This document shows, piece after piece, positions 26,690 through 35,053 of a stretch of DNA of 64,000 nucleotides. The stretch is from Anabaena minutissima FACHB-250. Lineage in GTDB: Bacteria > Cyanobacteriota > Cyanobacteriia > Cyanobacteriales > Nostocaceae. The notes under the pieces are model-generated. The model was not told the DNA's origin, did not search any database, and was given only the letters and a program-made list of their open reading frames with translations. Position 1 is the stretch's first letter. The number at the start of each line of letters is the position of its first letter. The stretch is taken from positions 1-64,000 of the forward strand of contig NZ_JACJRG010000021.1 of assembly GCF_014697125.1 (NCBI RefSeq). The letters are read 5' to 3'. Made by a program: the position numbers and the translations under genes.

Positions 26690-27448
26690 ATGAAAAAAAC
26701 TATTGTATTTACGTTAGCTTTTTCCGCCTTATTAATTTTGCCTGCGATCGCACAATTAGGTAAAGTTTGGGTAGACTTTCAATATTACTCTACAGACTTT
26801 CAAAACTACCTGAGCAATAACCTCAGTGACAGTTTAGAAAATAACTCACAAAATGCGCTGAATAATTCTCGTGGTGATTTGAATCTACCTAATCCAGTAG
26901 ATGCAGGAAAACAAGCCCGGCAAGGTATTTTATTTTTTAATTCTATCCCTGATAAATTTGAAAACAATCAGGCTGTACATTCTAATTCAGTAAGTAACGA
27001 AATCAATCGAGTAATTACTCGTAGTTCAGTCGTAGGTGTTTTAGGGAGAGATGCCCAAATCAGAACGAAAAATAAACTAGAAAATACTGAACGCACCATA
27101 GACAATATTACTAATATTAATAATGAATCTAATAGTATATTCGATATTATTGTCAATAATTTACCTCCTGGTGTTACAGAAAGCTTTGTTAAAAAAGAAC
27201 AGTCCAACTTACAGCTTCAAAGTATTAAAATCCAGAGTGAACAATCAAAAATAATAGCCGAAAACTTAGCCCAAACTTTGCAAACAAATCAATTTATTCA
27301 ATACTCCAATTTAAACTTAGCCAACATTTCCCAACAAATGGAAGAATCAAATCGAGCGAGGAGATTAGATTCAGCCACAGAAGCATCCAGACTATTACGC
27401 ACCACCTCCCAGATAGAATTATTTGGTACAAAAACCGATAATGAGTAA
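26690..27448 (+). CDS. Exported coiled-coil protein at the VirB5 position
   Basis: A 252-residue protein with a signal peptide (MKKTIVFTLAFSALLILPAIA, cleavage about residue 21). The mature part is rich in Asn, Gln and Ser and mostly helical, with coiled-coil-like stretches about 110-150 and 170-225. VirB5 minor pilins are exported, helical and encoded between virB4 and virB6, so position and type fit. I recognise no VirB5 motif. The 3' end overlaps the next start codon (ATGAGTAA), which argues for coupled translation. Confidence 0.6.
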   Translation: MKKTIVFTLAFSALLILPAIAQLGKVWVDFQYYSTDFQNYLSNNLSDSLENNSQNALNNSRGDLNLPNPVDAGKQARQGILFFNSIPDKFENNQAVHSNSVSNEINRVITRSSVVGVLGRDAQIRTKNKLENTERTIDNITNINNESNSIFDIIVNNLPPGVTESFVKKEQSNLQLQSIKIQSEQSKIIAENLAQTLQTNQFIQYSNLNLANISQQMEESNRARRLDSATEASRLLRTTSQIELFGTKTDNE

Positions 27449-28529
27449 CTTTGCGCCTTTCCTACAGAACGCTCCGCGAATGCGCCTTGGCGCGAAACAA
27501 ATCCTAGCAGAAATTGGCATCACCGACACCCTAAATAGTGGTGCAACAACAGCGCGCCGCCTAGCCGAAAGCTGGGACAATCAATGGCTAGACTTACTAC
27601 AAAACAATACCAATAACAACCTCTATGGAGCATTAACCAACCTAGGTGTATTCTTCGCCGTTGGAACACTCCTATTTTTCATGATGCAATGGCTCAAAGA
27701 TGTTATTCACAGTGAATATTCCCGTCCGATATCGGCACTTGTTTGGCCTTTTATAGTCGTAGTGCTATTAAGTAATGCTGGTAATGGTAGCATTCTGTCA
27801 AACTTGACATTAGGCGTGAGAAACTTCATTAATACAGTCAACCAGCAAGTAATCACTACAGCCAATGCCAATCAAGTTTATCAGCAAGCATTAAATATGA
27901 GTGTAGCCGAAGAAGTAGCTGGTTCATTACTACGTCCTTGTCAGTCACTAACTGGAGAACAACAAACCCAATGCTTAACTAAAGCCAGTGAGAGAATTGA
28001 TAATCTCTGGAGTGAATATAGAAATTTATACGGTGATCAAACTTGGATTAGTAGACTAGAAACTCAAGTCAATCAAATTAGATTCGGCACAGGAATTGTT
28101 ACTGAAAATAACTTTAATTCCTTGTTAGGTAATACGGCTCAAACCACGATTAAAAACTTTTTAATCTCCTTGCAGTTTGCTTTTCAAAATTTAATTGAAG
28201 CTACTATGTTGCTAATAGCAGCTTTAGGCCCTTTAGCTGTGGGTGGTTCTTTACTACCCGTTGCTGGTAAACCGATTTTCGCTTGGATAACAGGATTTTT
28301 AGCGGCGGGAATAGCCAAAATTTCCTTCAATATTATTGCCGTCTTAACTGCCGCAGTGATAGTGAATGGCCCAGCACAAGACCCTAATGCTAATCCTGAT
28401 TTAATGTGGTTTATCATCTTCTTAGGAATCTTAGCACCACTATTATCTTTGATGTTGGCTGGTTTAGGGGGAATGTCAGTATTTAATGCTATTAGTAATT
28501 CATCGGAATTAGTCAGAGACAGAATATAA
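27441..28529 (+). CDS. VirB6/TrbL-like polytopic membrane protein
   Basis: A 362-residue protein. The start is set at the ATG in ATGAGTAA, overlapping the upstream stop by 8 bp. Hydrophobic segments are at about 50-72, 82-98, 240-262, 268-300 and 312-345, with a long extracytoplasmic loop between the second and third that contains two Cys (RPCQSLTGEQQTQC). This form, and its place after a VirB5-type gene, fits VirB6/TrbL, a channel component. Residues about 9-22 (LQNAPRMRLGAKQ) are encoded by a dispersed GC-rich repeat (AACGCTCCGCGAATGCGCC), so the N-terminus may have been rewritten by repeat insertion. Confidence 0.65.
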   Translation: MSNFAPFLQNAPRMRLGAKQILAEIGITDTLNSGATTARRLAESWDNQWLDLLQNNTNNNLYGALTNLGVFFAVGTLLFFMMQWLKDVIHSEYSRPISALVWPFIVVVLLSNAGNGSILSNLTLGVRNFINTVNQQVITTANANQVYQQALNMSVAEEVAGSLLRPCQSLTGEQQTQCLTKASERIDNLWSEYRNLYGDQTWISRLETQVNQIRFGTGIVTENNFNSLLGNTAQTTIKNFLISLQFAFQNLIEATMLLIAALGPLAVGGSLLPVAGKPIFAWITGFLAAGIAKISFNIIAVLTAAVIVNGPAQDPNANPDLMWFIIFLGILAPLLSLMLAGLGGMSVFNAISNSSELVRDRI

Positions 28530-28550
28530 AAAGATAGGGGTAAAGTAGCG

Positions 28551-29366
28551 ATGGCTAATTTATTGACGAGAAAAAAAGAACAAAAAATTAGTGCTTTAAC
28601 AGTATTTGCGATCGCCACTTTTGGTTTACACTTCTTAGTATTATTAATTTTCCTGGTACAAGGGTTGAATATCCGCCAATTGAGCCTGCGAAAACCCCCT
28701 ACTTTTGTGCAGACAATTGATGGTCAACCGATTAATAATATTGATGAATTAGCCAGAGAACCCCAAGCTATTCGTCAGTTTGTCAGTAAAACGATGATGT
28801 CAATGTTTAATTGGTCAGGAACTTTACCCCCACAAACTATTGAAGAAGTCGCCAAACCCAAAACCGACACTGGAATTTTAGTCAGAACACCAACCGGTGG
28901 TAGCCAAAAGGTTACTACTAGCAGTTGGGTAGCCAGTTTCGCCATCTCTGAAGATTTTCGCAAAGGTTTTTTGAGTGTGGTAGCTGACATGACTCCACCG
29001 GAGGTTTTTGCTACTAACCCCAATCAAATCATGACCGCACAACTAATTATCAAGCGAGTCTATCCACCCGTACAAATCTCTCCTGGTCAGTGGCGTGTAG
29101 GGATGGTAGCTGACTTGATACAAAAAAAACAAGCTGATGGTCAAAGATTAATTACACCTTTTAATAAAGACTTATTGGTACGTGCAGTAGATTATTTTCC
29201 CTATCCCTTAGCGGAAAATAGCACCGACTTGCAAAAAGCCATTTATAGTAGTCGCACTGACAAATTAGAAATTTATGAAATTCGGAATTTATGTTTGATA
29301 GATAACTATAACAATGGAGACACCAATCAATCAAATCCATGTACAAATGATAGTTTCGTTAGATAA
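28551..29366 (+). CDS. VirB8-like protein, first copy
   Basis: A 271-residue protein with a short cytoplasmic N-terminus, one membrane helix (TFGLHFLVLLIFLVQ, about 23-40) and a periplasmic domain. This bitopic form with an NTF2-like periplasmic part is that of VirB8/TraE assembly factors, which sit at the inner membrane and contact VirB9 and VirB10. It shares several landmarks with the product at 29500: FGLH before the helix, IRQFV/IRRFV, W-S-G/W-S-S, and LVRAVD/LVRAID. The two are paralogues. Two Cys near the end (RNLCLIDN, NPCTN) could form a disulfide. The Pfam assignment needs a profile search. Confidence 0.65.
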   Translation: MANLLTRKKEQKISALTVFAIATFGLHFLVLLIFLVQGLNIRQLSLRKPPTFVQTIDGQPINNIDELAREPQAIRQFVSKTMMSMFNWSGTLPPQTIEEVAKPKTDTGILVRTPTGGSQKVTTSSWVASFAISEDFRKGFLSVVADMTPPEVFATNPNQIMTAQLIIKRVYPPVQISPGQWRVGMVADLIQKKQADGQRLITPFNKDLLVRAVDYFPYPLAENSTDLQKAIYSSRTDKLEIYEIRNLCLIDNYNNGDTNQSNPCTNDSFVR

Positions 29367-29375
29367 ATTCAAGAC

Positions 29376-29470
29376 TATTTTTTCTCTGTGTCTTCCCTGC
29401 GGGACGCTCCGCGAATGTGCCTCTGTGGTGAAAAAGATTTAACCACAGAGACACAGAGGCACAGAGTAAG
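29376..29470. repeat. Dispersed palindrome between the two VirB8-like genes
   Basis: CTTCCCTGCGGGACGCTCC and GCCTCTGTGGT … ACCACAGAG…GAGGC form a hairpin-prone block. A truncated relative is near 49670-49708. It is the only sizeable gap within the nine-gene cluster. Confidence 0.75.
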
Positions 29471-29499
29471 ACAGCTTCTATTCTCTAGTCACTCTTATT

Positions 29500-30192
29500 A
29501 TGCAATTACTTAAATCTGAAACTAGAAAAAGTAGTATTCTCCCTCTGTTGGCTGTCGGCACATTTGGGTTACACCTGTTTACCTTACTGTTGTTGATGTT
29601 TCACGGGTCGATGTTAGAGCTATTAAATCAGCGATTAACACCACGCAGTTTAGTGCAACTTGTCAACGGTAATGCGATTACAGTAGACCCAAAATCAAGT
29701 ATAGAGCGACATCCAGAAACAATTCGCCGCTTTGTGGGTGAAACCATGACTCTGATGCTCACTTGGTCATCCAAACAGCCACAAGCAACCATCTGGGAAA
29801 CTAGTTCTTCGTTATTAGCTAGTAATTTCCAATCAAAATTTTTATCTGAGATTAATAATTTGAATTTCTCTCGGAAATTTGGCAATACTAATAGAAGTGA
29901 TGAACATATATTCATCATCCAGAGAATTTCCCAGCCAACCCCCGTTGGTGAAGGAAAATGGAAGGTAGAAATTTTGGCTAATCAATTAATTTTTAATAAT
30001 TCTGATAACTTAGGTAGGTCAATTTCCTTTAATAAACAAGTTTTAGTAAGAGCTATAGATGAATCAGTAATTTCTCTACCCCCTACACCCCTACCCTGGC
30101 ATTTAGCCGCTTACCGTTTGGGTGAAGCTCGGTTAGAAATTTATAATATCTGCGACCTCGAAGACAAAAACTGTTCAGGTAATTCCAACTAA
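29500..30192 (+). CDS. VirB8-like protein, second copy
   Basis: A 230-residue paralogue of the preceding gene product. It has one N-terminal membrane helix (GTFGLHLFTLLLLMFHGSM, about 19-37) and a periplasmic domain with IRRFVGETMTLMLTWSSKQPQ near residue 75, FIIQRISQPTPVGEGKWKVEI near 140 and KQVLVRAIDE near 185. Two Cys lie close to the C-terminus (ICDLEDKNCS), matching the two in the first copy. Two VirB8-like subunits in one cluster could form a mixed ring. It is 11 bp ahead of the VirB10-like gene. The assignment rests on topology, paralogy and order. Confidence 0.62.
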   Translation: MQLLKSETRKSSILPLLAVGTFGLHLFTLLLLMFHGSMLELLNQRLTPRSLVQLVNGNAITVDPKSSIERHPETIRRFVGETMTLMLTWSSKQPQATIWETSSSLLASNFQSKFLSEINNLNFSRKFGNTNRSDEHIFIIQRISQPTPVGEGKWKVEILANQLIFNNSDNLGRSISFNKQVLVRAIDESVISLPPTPLPWHLAAYRLGEARLEIYNICDLEDKNCSGNSN

Positions 30193-30202
30193 GCATTACA
30201 CC

Positions 30203-31735
30203 ATGACTCCCTATTCTGCTATTTCCGAAACACCCCCGAAACCACTCACCCCTTTAACCACTGAGGATTACCAATTAGATGATTGGGAATCAAAGATGGC
30301 GAAGTTGGTTGGCTTGGAAGAAGAATCTATAGATGTTAATCGTCAATCTCTGGGAGATGAAGTATCTCCTTCTGCACCACCAGCCGCTCCAACAGAACAA
30401 CCCCTAGCCTCTAATCCCTTCGCCAAATTAGCCTTAGTGGGTACGGCTACCTTAACTATCGTGGTGGTGGCTGGGATGTTTTTATCGCAAATGATGAGCG
30501 GTAACAATCAAAAGCCAAAACCTATAGTTGCGTCACCAACGCCATCACCAGTTGCCAATTTATCTCCAGAACCAAACCTAGAACAAGAAGTAGAAACTCT
30601 CAAGACTAAATTAGCTCTGGCTGAACAAGCCCAGGCGGTGAAGACTGCACAACAAAATCTGAGAAATGCAACTTCACGTCCAACTGTCACTCCCACTGTA
30701 CAAAATAACCCTCGTGCAACAACTGATAGATTGTCGGCGCAACCTGCACCACGGACTGTGATAGTTGAGCGAGTTGCAGCCAACCCCTATTTACCCCCAC
30801 CCATCCCTGTAGCCAATTCTGCTATTCCACAGCTACCACCACCCCCCCCAGTGCAACCAACGACTGCACCACCCACACCCAACCCCTTTGGAGAATGGTC
30901 AAGGTTAGCCAAGTTGGGTAGCTATGGAGAGGTAAATATTGGTGATGCCCCTAGAGTAACGGCCTCTGTTCCACCACAGGAAAATAATAGCTATGTGCCA
31001 CCCCAGGCTGTAAATCCTAGGATATCCGCATCACCACAAAGAACAGCTCCAGTCATCAGCCAAGCAAGATATCAAGCCCCTAAATCTCTCAAGGTAGGAA
31101 CTAGTGCCAAAGGTGTTCTGGCAACGGCTGCATTTGGTGAAAATACTAGAGGTAGAGGTAATGAGAGTAATAACGACAATCCCAACTTGTTTGTTGTGCA
31201 GTTGCGAGAAGCACTTAAAGACGGAGATGGCGCGATCGCTTTACCTGCTAAAACTGAGTTATTAACCCAAGTAAGCTCGATTTCTGAACAGGGTTTAGTC
31301 CAGATGAAGATAGTCAAGGTCATCATCCCAGATAACGGCAACCTCAGAGAAAGAGACATACCTGAAAACGCGCTCCTCATCCGTGCTTCTGGAGGTCGTC
31401 CCCTGATAGCACAGCAATATCCCAATCGCAGCTCATCAATAGCCTCAATGGATACAGGATTATTTGTGTTGGGTGGGATTGCCAAAGCCGCAGAGTTGTA
31501 TAATCGCACCGATTCCCAAGTCACTGTCAATGGTGGTAGTACCGTTGTTACCAACGACTCCAACCGCAGAAACATTTGGGCTGGGGTAGTTGAAGGTGGT
31601 TTAAGTTCCGTCGTTCCCCAAATTTCCCAGCGCAATCAACAAGCGATCGCACAAATGATGCAAAAAAGCAATATTTGGCTGCTATCTGCTGGAACTGAAG
31701 TTGAGATATATGTCAATCAATCAACGCAATTTTAA
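30203..31735 (+). CDS. VirB10/TrbI-like protein
   Basis: A 510-residue protein. It has a cytoplasmic N-terminus, one membrane helix (about 74-97, KLALVGTATLTIVVVAGMF), a coiled coil (about 115-150), a proline-rich spacer (PYLPPPIPV, PPPPPVQPT) and a C-terminal beta-rich domain from about 290. The end SNIWLLSAGTEVEIYVNQS has the GT-x-V-x-V form that closes VirB10/TrbI domains. VirB10 spans from inner to outer membrane and links the ATPases to the outer core. The 3' end lies one base before the next start, implying coupling. Length and domain order are normal for the family. Confidence 0.78.
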   Translation: MTPYSAISETPPKPLTPLTTEDYQLDDWESKMAKLVGLEEESIDVNRQSLGDEVSPSAPPAAPTEQPLASNPFAKLALVGTATLTIVVVAGMFLSQMMSGNNQKPKPIVASPTPSPVANLSPEPNLEQEVETLKTKLALAEQAQAVKTAQQNLRNATSRPTVTPTVQNNPRATTDRLSAQPAPRTVIVERVAANPYLPPPIPVANSAIPQLPPPPPVQPTTAPPTPNPFGEWSRLAKLGSYGEVNIGDAPRVTASVPPQENNSYVPPQAVNPRISASPQRTAPVISQARYQAPKSLKVGTSAKGVLATAAFGENTRGRGNESNNDNPNLFVVQLREALKDGDGAIALPAKTELLTQVSSISEQGLVQMKIVKVIIPDNGNLRERDIPENALLIRASGGRPLIAQQYPNRSSSIASMDTGLFVLGGIAKAAELYNRTDSQVTVNGGSTVVTNDSNRRNIWAGVVEGGLSSVVPQISQRNQQAIAQMMQKSNIWLLSAGTEVEIYVNQSTQF

Positions 31736-31736
31736 A

Positions 31737-32318
31737 ATGAAAGAATGCAAGCTTACGCACCCTCTTTCCCTAACGAATACCTGGTTACATCGTCATTTCT
31801 GCAACGGTGTTTCTCTGATATTTGCAGGAGCAATCTTATTATTAGCAGGTCGTGCTACAGCTAATAACGCTGTTCTCCGCTCAATTTTTTCCTGTCAAGC
31901 GCAGGGTTTAGGGGGAGTTGTACCCACTATCAAAGTTTGGTATCAACAAGGAACAAACTTAAGCTTTATTCCCGCAGGCGAAACCATTAGAAAGGTTTGG
32001 CTCAACGACCCATCACAAGTAATATTAGACTTTGATGGCCCTATGTGTATGCAGTTTGGTCAAGAAAGTGGTGCTACAGGAGATTGTAAAAACTCAGGAG
32101 CTAATGTTATTCAACTGCGACGCATTGCCAAACTGAAAATTCCCGGATTGCCCTACACTAATAATACACTTTTAACGGTAATTACCGAAGCTCAAGGTCA
32201 ACCAAAACTATACACTTTTAGAGTTCTCTATGGAAATGAAGAACCGGAATATCATACCTTAGCAGTTTTTGCTGATCCGTCTCCTGGTGGAGCATCATGC
32301 GTCAGAGTTTCTCGCTAA
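31737..32318 (+). CDS. VirB9/TrbG-like exported protein
   Basis: A 193-residue protein, starting with the ATG one base after the VirB10-like stop. A signal peptide ends near GRATA (about residue 40). The mature part is beta-rich: FIPAGETIRKVWLNDPSQVILDF, then IQLRRIAKLKIPG and TNNTLLTVITEAQGQPKLYTFRVLY. The run from a charged turn to T-L-x-V-x-T and Y-x-F-x-V is what I expect for the N-terminal domain of VirB9/TrbG. The C-terminal VirB9 domain seems short or missing. Three Cys lie in the mature part. It closes the cluster; the next gene is convergent. Confidence 0.6.
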   Translation: MKECKLTHPLSLTNTWLHRHFCNGVSLIFAGAILLLAGRATANNAVLRSIFSCQAQGLGGVVPTIKVWYQQGTNLSFIPAGETIRKVWLNDPSQVILDFDGPMCMQFGQESGATGDCKNSGANVIQLRRIAKLKIPGLPYTNNTLLTVITEAQGQPKLYTFRVLYGNEEPEYHTLAVFADPSPGGASCVRVSR

Positions 32319-32484
32319 GGAGTATTAATTAGATGCAGAGATTGGTAGAGAGTTGATATGTGTGTAGGTTTTTTACAGATAATGTAAATAAATGCCAGAA
32401 AAAAATTTTGAATTTTGAATTGGGATAAAACTCGCCGTGGTGTGAAAAACCTACACCTGCAACTTTTAGTAAATAGTTCAGTAA

Positions 32485-32769
32485 TCAATTTTGGCTAAAA
32501 TTAAACAACGGTTGTCTTAACAAAAGTACATTTTTGCGCTTACGCTTATGCTTATTTTTAACAGTAGTTAGATAATTATCAGCATAGCGGAAAGCAGCTG
32601 CACCATCGTAAGCAGCGATCGCGATCGCTTGAAAGAAAACTTTGGTAGGGACTTCTTCATCGGAAAGCTTTTCTGTCAGAATCAATAAATCTCTATCTGT
32701 TGCCGGAAAAGTAGTCTCTTCTGACCATTCGGGATCGTAAAAAATATCTTCAATTACAGCTTTGGACAT
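32485..32769 (-). CDS. Hypothetical 94-residue protein
   Basis: It starts MSKAVIEDIFYDPEWSEETTF. The ATG at 32769 is chosen because GGGGAGGTG stands 5-6 bases ahead; the in-frame codons upstream overlap the preceding gene. The N-terminal half is acidic, with a helical AIAIAAYDGAAAFRYADNY segment and a basic tail (KNKHKRKRKN). No family recognised. It overlaps the 3' end of the gene at 32750 by 20 bp, so the two are surely co-transcribed. Convergent with the secretion cluster. Confidence 0.55.
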   Translation of the reverse strand: MSKAVIEDIFYDPEWSEETTFPATDRDLLILTEKLSDEEVPTKVFFQAIAIAAYDGAAAFRYADNYLTTVKNKHKRKRKNVLLLRQPLFNFSQN

Positions 32770-33163
32770 TTTGCACCTCCCCAAAAGCAAAAGATGCAAA
32801 ACCTGTAATAAAATTTAATTGCTGTTCTCGTGTTTGTAAGTTGTCAGGAAGTTCGTTATCACTACATCCAATTTCCTTAAGAATTTCTAAACAATAAGTT
32901 CTCAGGTCGCTACATGAAGCATTTTCCCATTTGAGACCTACCTCTTTAGCTTTTTGTACATTGCATCGAATGACATTAGTTACAGGGCTAATCATAACTG
33001 GACCCTCATCAACTTGATGATTGCAGTGTTGATCGAAACCACAAATTAGCGTAACCGTGTTTCTGCGGAATTTATGAAGATGGGATACTAAACCATCAGC
33101 GCATTTGCGGAAAATAGATTTGAGGCGATCGCGGTTTTCTCTTAAGAATATTATTACATTCAC
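32750..33163 (-). CDS. Hypothetical cysteine-containing protein
   Basis: A 137-residue protein with a GTG start (MNVIIFLRENRDRLKSIFRK). Seven Cys are spread along it (FRKCADG, ICGFDQHC, IRCNVQ, SCSDLRTYC, IGCSD), which may mean metal binding or disulfides. No known domain seen. It overlaps the following gene by 20 bp, forming a two-gene unit. There is no good ribosome site before the GTG, so the real start could be internal. Confidence 0.5.
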   Translation of the reverse strand: MNVIIFLRENRDRLKSIFRKCADGLVSHLHKFRRNTVTLICGFDQHCNHQVDEGPVMISPVTNVIRCNVQKAKEVGLKWENASCSDLRTYCLEILKEIGCSDNELPDNLQTREQQLNFITGFASFAFGEVQNVQSCN

Positions 33164-33644
33164 AAAAAATCTTATAAGTGTTGCTGGTATTATACTGAGT
33201 AGATACTCAGTAGTAGCAATAATTTTTTGCCGTGATTTTACTGATACAAAAACCTCTGCCTGAAGTAATAGAGAATTATTGATTTGAACTTATTTAAAGT
33301 TATGCCTTTTAGCAAAAAAAATTAAATCCATTTAGTCGATATATCACAAGAATGATTTTATTTTTTAGATGAAAACAATAAATTTATTTCTATAGGTCGA
33401 TTTTTAATATATTTTTTTCAGTAACAATACAATTATTGCGTAAACCTTGTTAGTTAAAATATCCTGAAACACAATTAATTTATTATTTGCCTATTTAAAT
33501 CATATAGGAAAATAGCAGGATTTTTCAACAGGGTCTAAACAATCATAACTTGATGAAAATAGATAGAAACTATGTCTTAATTCAACAAAATTCTATCAAG
33601 TCAATTAAGTTATGAATTTTGCAAAATGTAATTGAGGATTAACA
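33164..33644. other. AT-rich intergenic region
   Basis: About 480 bases between divergent genes; no gene or repeat recognised. Promoters for both flanks are expected. Confidence 0.5.
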
Positions 33645-33995
33645 ATGAAGATTTTTAGCTCTGTTCTAAGCCAATTCAAGTTTTTAATTATCGCCTTTAC
33701 CTGTGCGGTGCTATTTTTATCTAGTGCGATTCCAGCTTTTGCAATTGAGAGCTACCAAAGCGAACCAACAGAAGCTACTACACAACTTCTAGAAACACAA
33801 CGCCAAACTGACGAAATGGCTAAGTCTCCACCTGCCACACTAAAAGAAGTACAAAAGAAATCCAACGAGGGACTTAATGAAGTACAAGGGGCTGCTGATA
33901 TAGATAAGATGAAGCGTCCAGCAAATTCCCAAAATGCAACTTCCGTAGAAGATGAAGTTAAGAGTTTCTTAGAAAAAGTTACAGGTAATAAGTAA
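33645..33995 (+). CDS. Small exported protein, low-temperature-induced type
   Basis: A 116-residue protein with a signal peptide (cleavage after SAIPAFA, residue 33) and a hydrophilic, helical mature part (TQLLETQRQTDEMAKS… DEVKSFLEKVTGNK). The form matches small exported cyanobacterial proteins annotated as low-temperature-induced; that name is from memory and should be treated as tentative. It leads a run of stress-type genes (Dps, ChaB-like, CsbD, GlsB). The hairpin at 34069-34108 follows it and separates it from dps. Confidence 0.55.
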   Translation: MKIFSSVLSQFKFLIIAFTCAVLFLSSAIPAFAIESYQSEPTEATTQLLETQRQTDEMAKSPPATLKEVQKKSNEGLNEVQGAADIDKMKRPANSQNATSVEDEVKSFLEKVTGNK

Positions 33996-34068
33996 TTAGG
34001 TGACAGGTGACAGGTGACAGATAAAAAACTGTTATCTAAACATTGAGCATAAACCTAAAATACTAGGA

Positions 34069-34108
34069 CAGTAGATGCCTTAATATCTCATGAATAAGGT
34101 ATCTACTG
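34069..34108 (+). terminator. Hairpin CAGTAGATGCCTTA / TAAGGTATCTACTG
   Basis: A 14-bp stem with one mismatch and a 12-base loop, 74 bp after the small exported protein gene. Likely terminator, though it lacks a clear T-run. Confidence 0.55.
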
Positions 34109-34217
34109 CTACTTTAGTTATAGTAAATTCTCATTTTATAATCTTTCCTTTGATTGATGTAAATAAAGCCTATTTTTTGGGAATTTAGTAAATAAGTTAG
34201 CTTAGGAATTAAAAACC

Positions 34218-34757
34218 ATGCGTACTATCAACATTGGTTTAACAGAAGAACAGCGTCAAGGTGTAATTAATTTGTTAAATCAAGATTTAGCAGATTCTTA
34301 CCTCCTATTAGTAAAAACCAAAAAGTACCATTGGGATGTAGTTGGCCCTCAATTCCGTAGTCTGCATGAACTCTGGGAAGAACATTACCAAGAGCTAACA
34401 GAAAATATTGATGAGTTGGCTGAACGGATTCGTGCTTTGGGTGGTTATCCTATAGGCACAATGGAGGGATTTCTCCAAATGACAACTCTTAAAGAACATG
34501 GCGGAGATGTTCCTACTGCTACTGACATGGTAGCGCGACTGATGGAAGATCATGAGCAAATCATTCGCAACTTAAGAGATCATGTAGACCGCAGTGGTGA
34601 AGAGTTCCATGACCAAGGAACTGCCGATTTTCTCACCGAACTCATGGAAGATCATGAGGAAATAGCTTGGATGCTGCGCTCATTTATTGAAGGAGAAGCA
34701 TTACAACCAAGTGGTACACAACCAGCAACAGAAACTAAAACCCCTGTAGGCGTGTAA
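34218..34757 (+). CDS. dps: Dps-family ferritin-like DNA-protection protein
   Basis: A 179-residue protein of the Dps group, which forms 12-subunit shells that oxidise and store iron and can protect DNA. The KKYHWDVVGPQFRSLHELWEEHYQEL segment near residue 36-60 and NIDELAERIRALGG near 63-76 contain the ferroxidase His/Asp/Glu set. The C-terminal extension after about 160 (QPSGTQPATETKTPV) is polar and may be flexible. Length is normal. It sits among stress-related genes, with heptamer arrays on its 3' side. Nostoc strains have several Dps types; which one this is cannot be settled here. Confidence 0.9.
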   Translation: MRTINIGLTEEQRQGVINLLNQDLADSYLLLVKTKKYHWDVVGPQFRSLHELWEEHYQELTENIDELAERIRALGGYPIGTMEGFLQMTTLKEHGGDVPTATDMVARLMEDHEQIIRNLRDHVDRSGEEFHDQGTADFLTELMEDHEEIAWMLRSFIEGEALQPSGTQPATETKTPVGV

Positions 34758-34759
34758 GA

Positions 34760-35035
34760 AGGGAACAGGGGACAGGTGACAGGGAACAGGAAAGAGTAGA
34801 GACGTAGCAATGCTACGTCTTAATATCTGGTGGAATAACTCACCTAATATCTATCTCAGTGTTGGGTTTCCTTACGTCAAACGCCACTCGCCCCAAGTCG
34901 GGAGACTCGTCCAAGGCGGTGGCTTCCCAACCTACCAATCTGTGAGAAATCCGGGCTATCACCTATCACCTGTCACCTGTCACCTGTCACCTATCACCTG
35001 TCACCTGTCACCTATTACCTATCCCCAGTCCCTTA
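34760..35035. repeat. STRR arrays between dps and the next gene
   Basis: Heptamers GGGAACA/GGTGACA at 34759-34792 and an array of CACCTGT/CACCTAT at about 34970-35025 flank a repeat with CGGGAGACTCG. No gene seen. Confidence 0.75.
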
Positions 35036-35053
35036 TTTTCAAGGAGCATACAA

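Noticed and set aside
22926..32318. Competence/type IV pilus operon as an alternative for the secretion cluster
   Set aside because: No prepilin peptidase site, PilB/PilT ATPase or secretin; the ATPase and the VirB10-type end point to type IV secretion.
34970..35025. Possible CRISPR or iteron array
   Set aside because: Contiguous 7-bp units typical of STRR; no spacers and no replication gene nearby.
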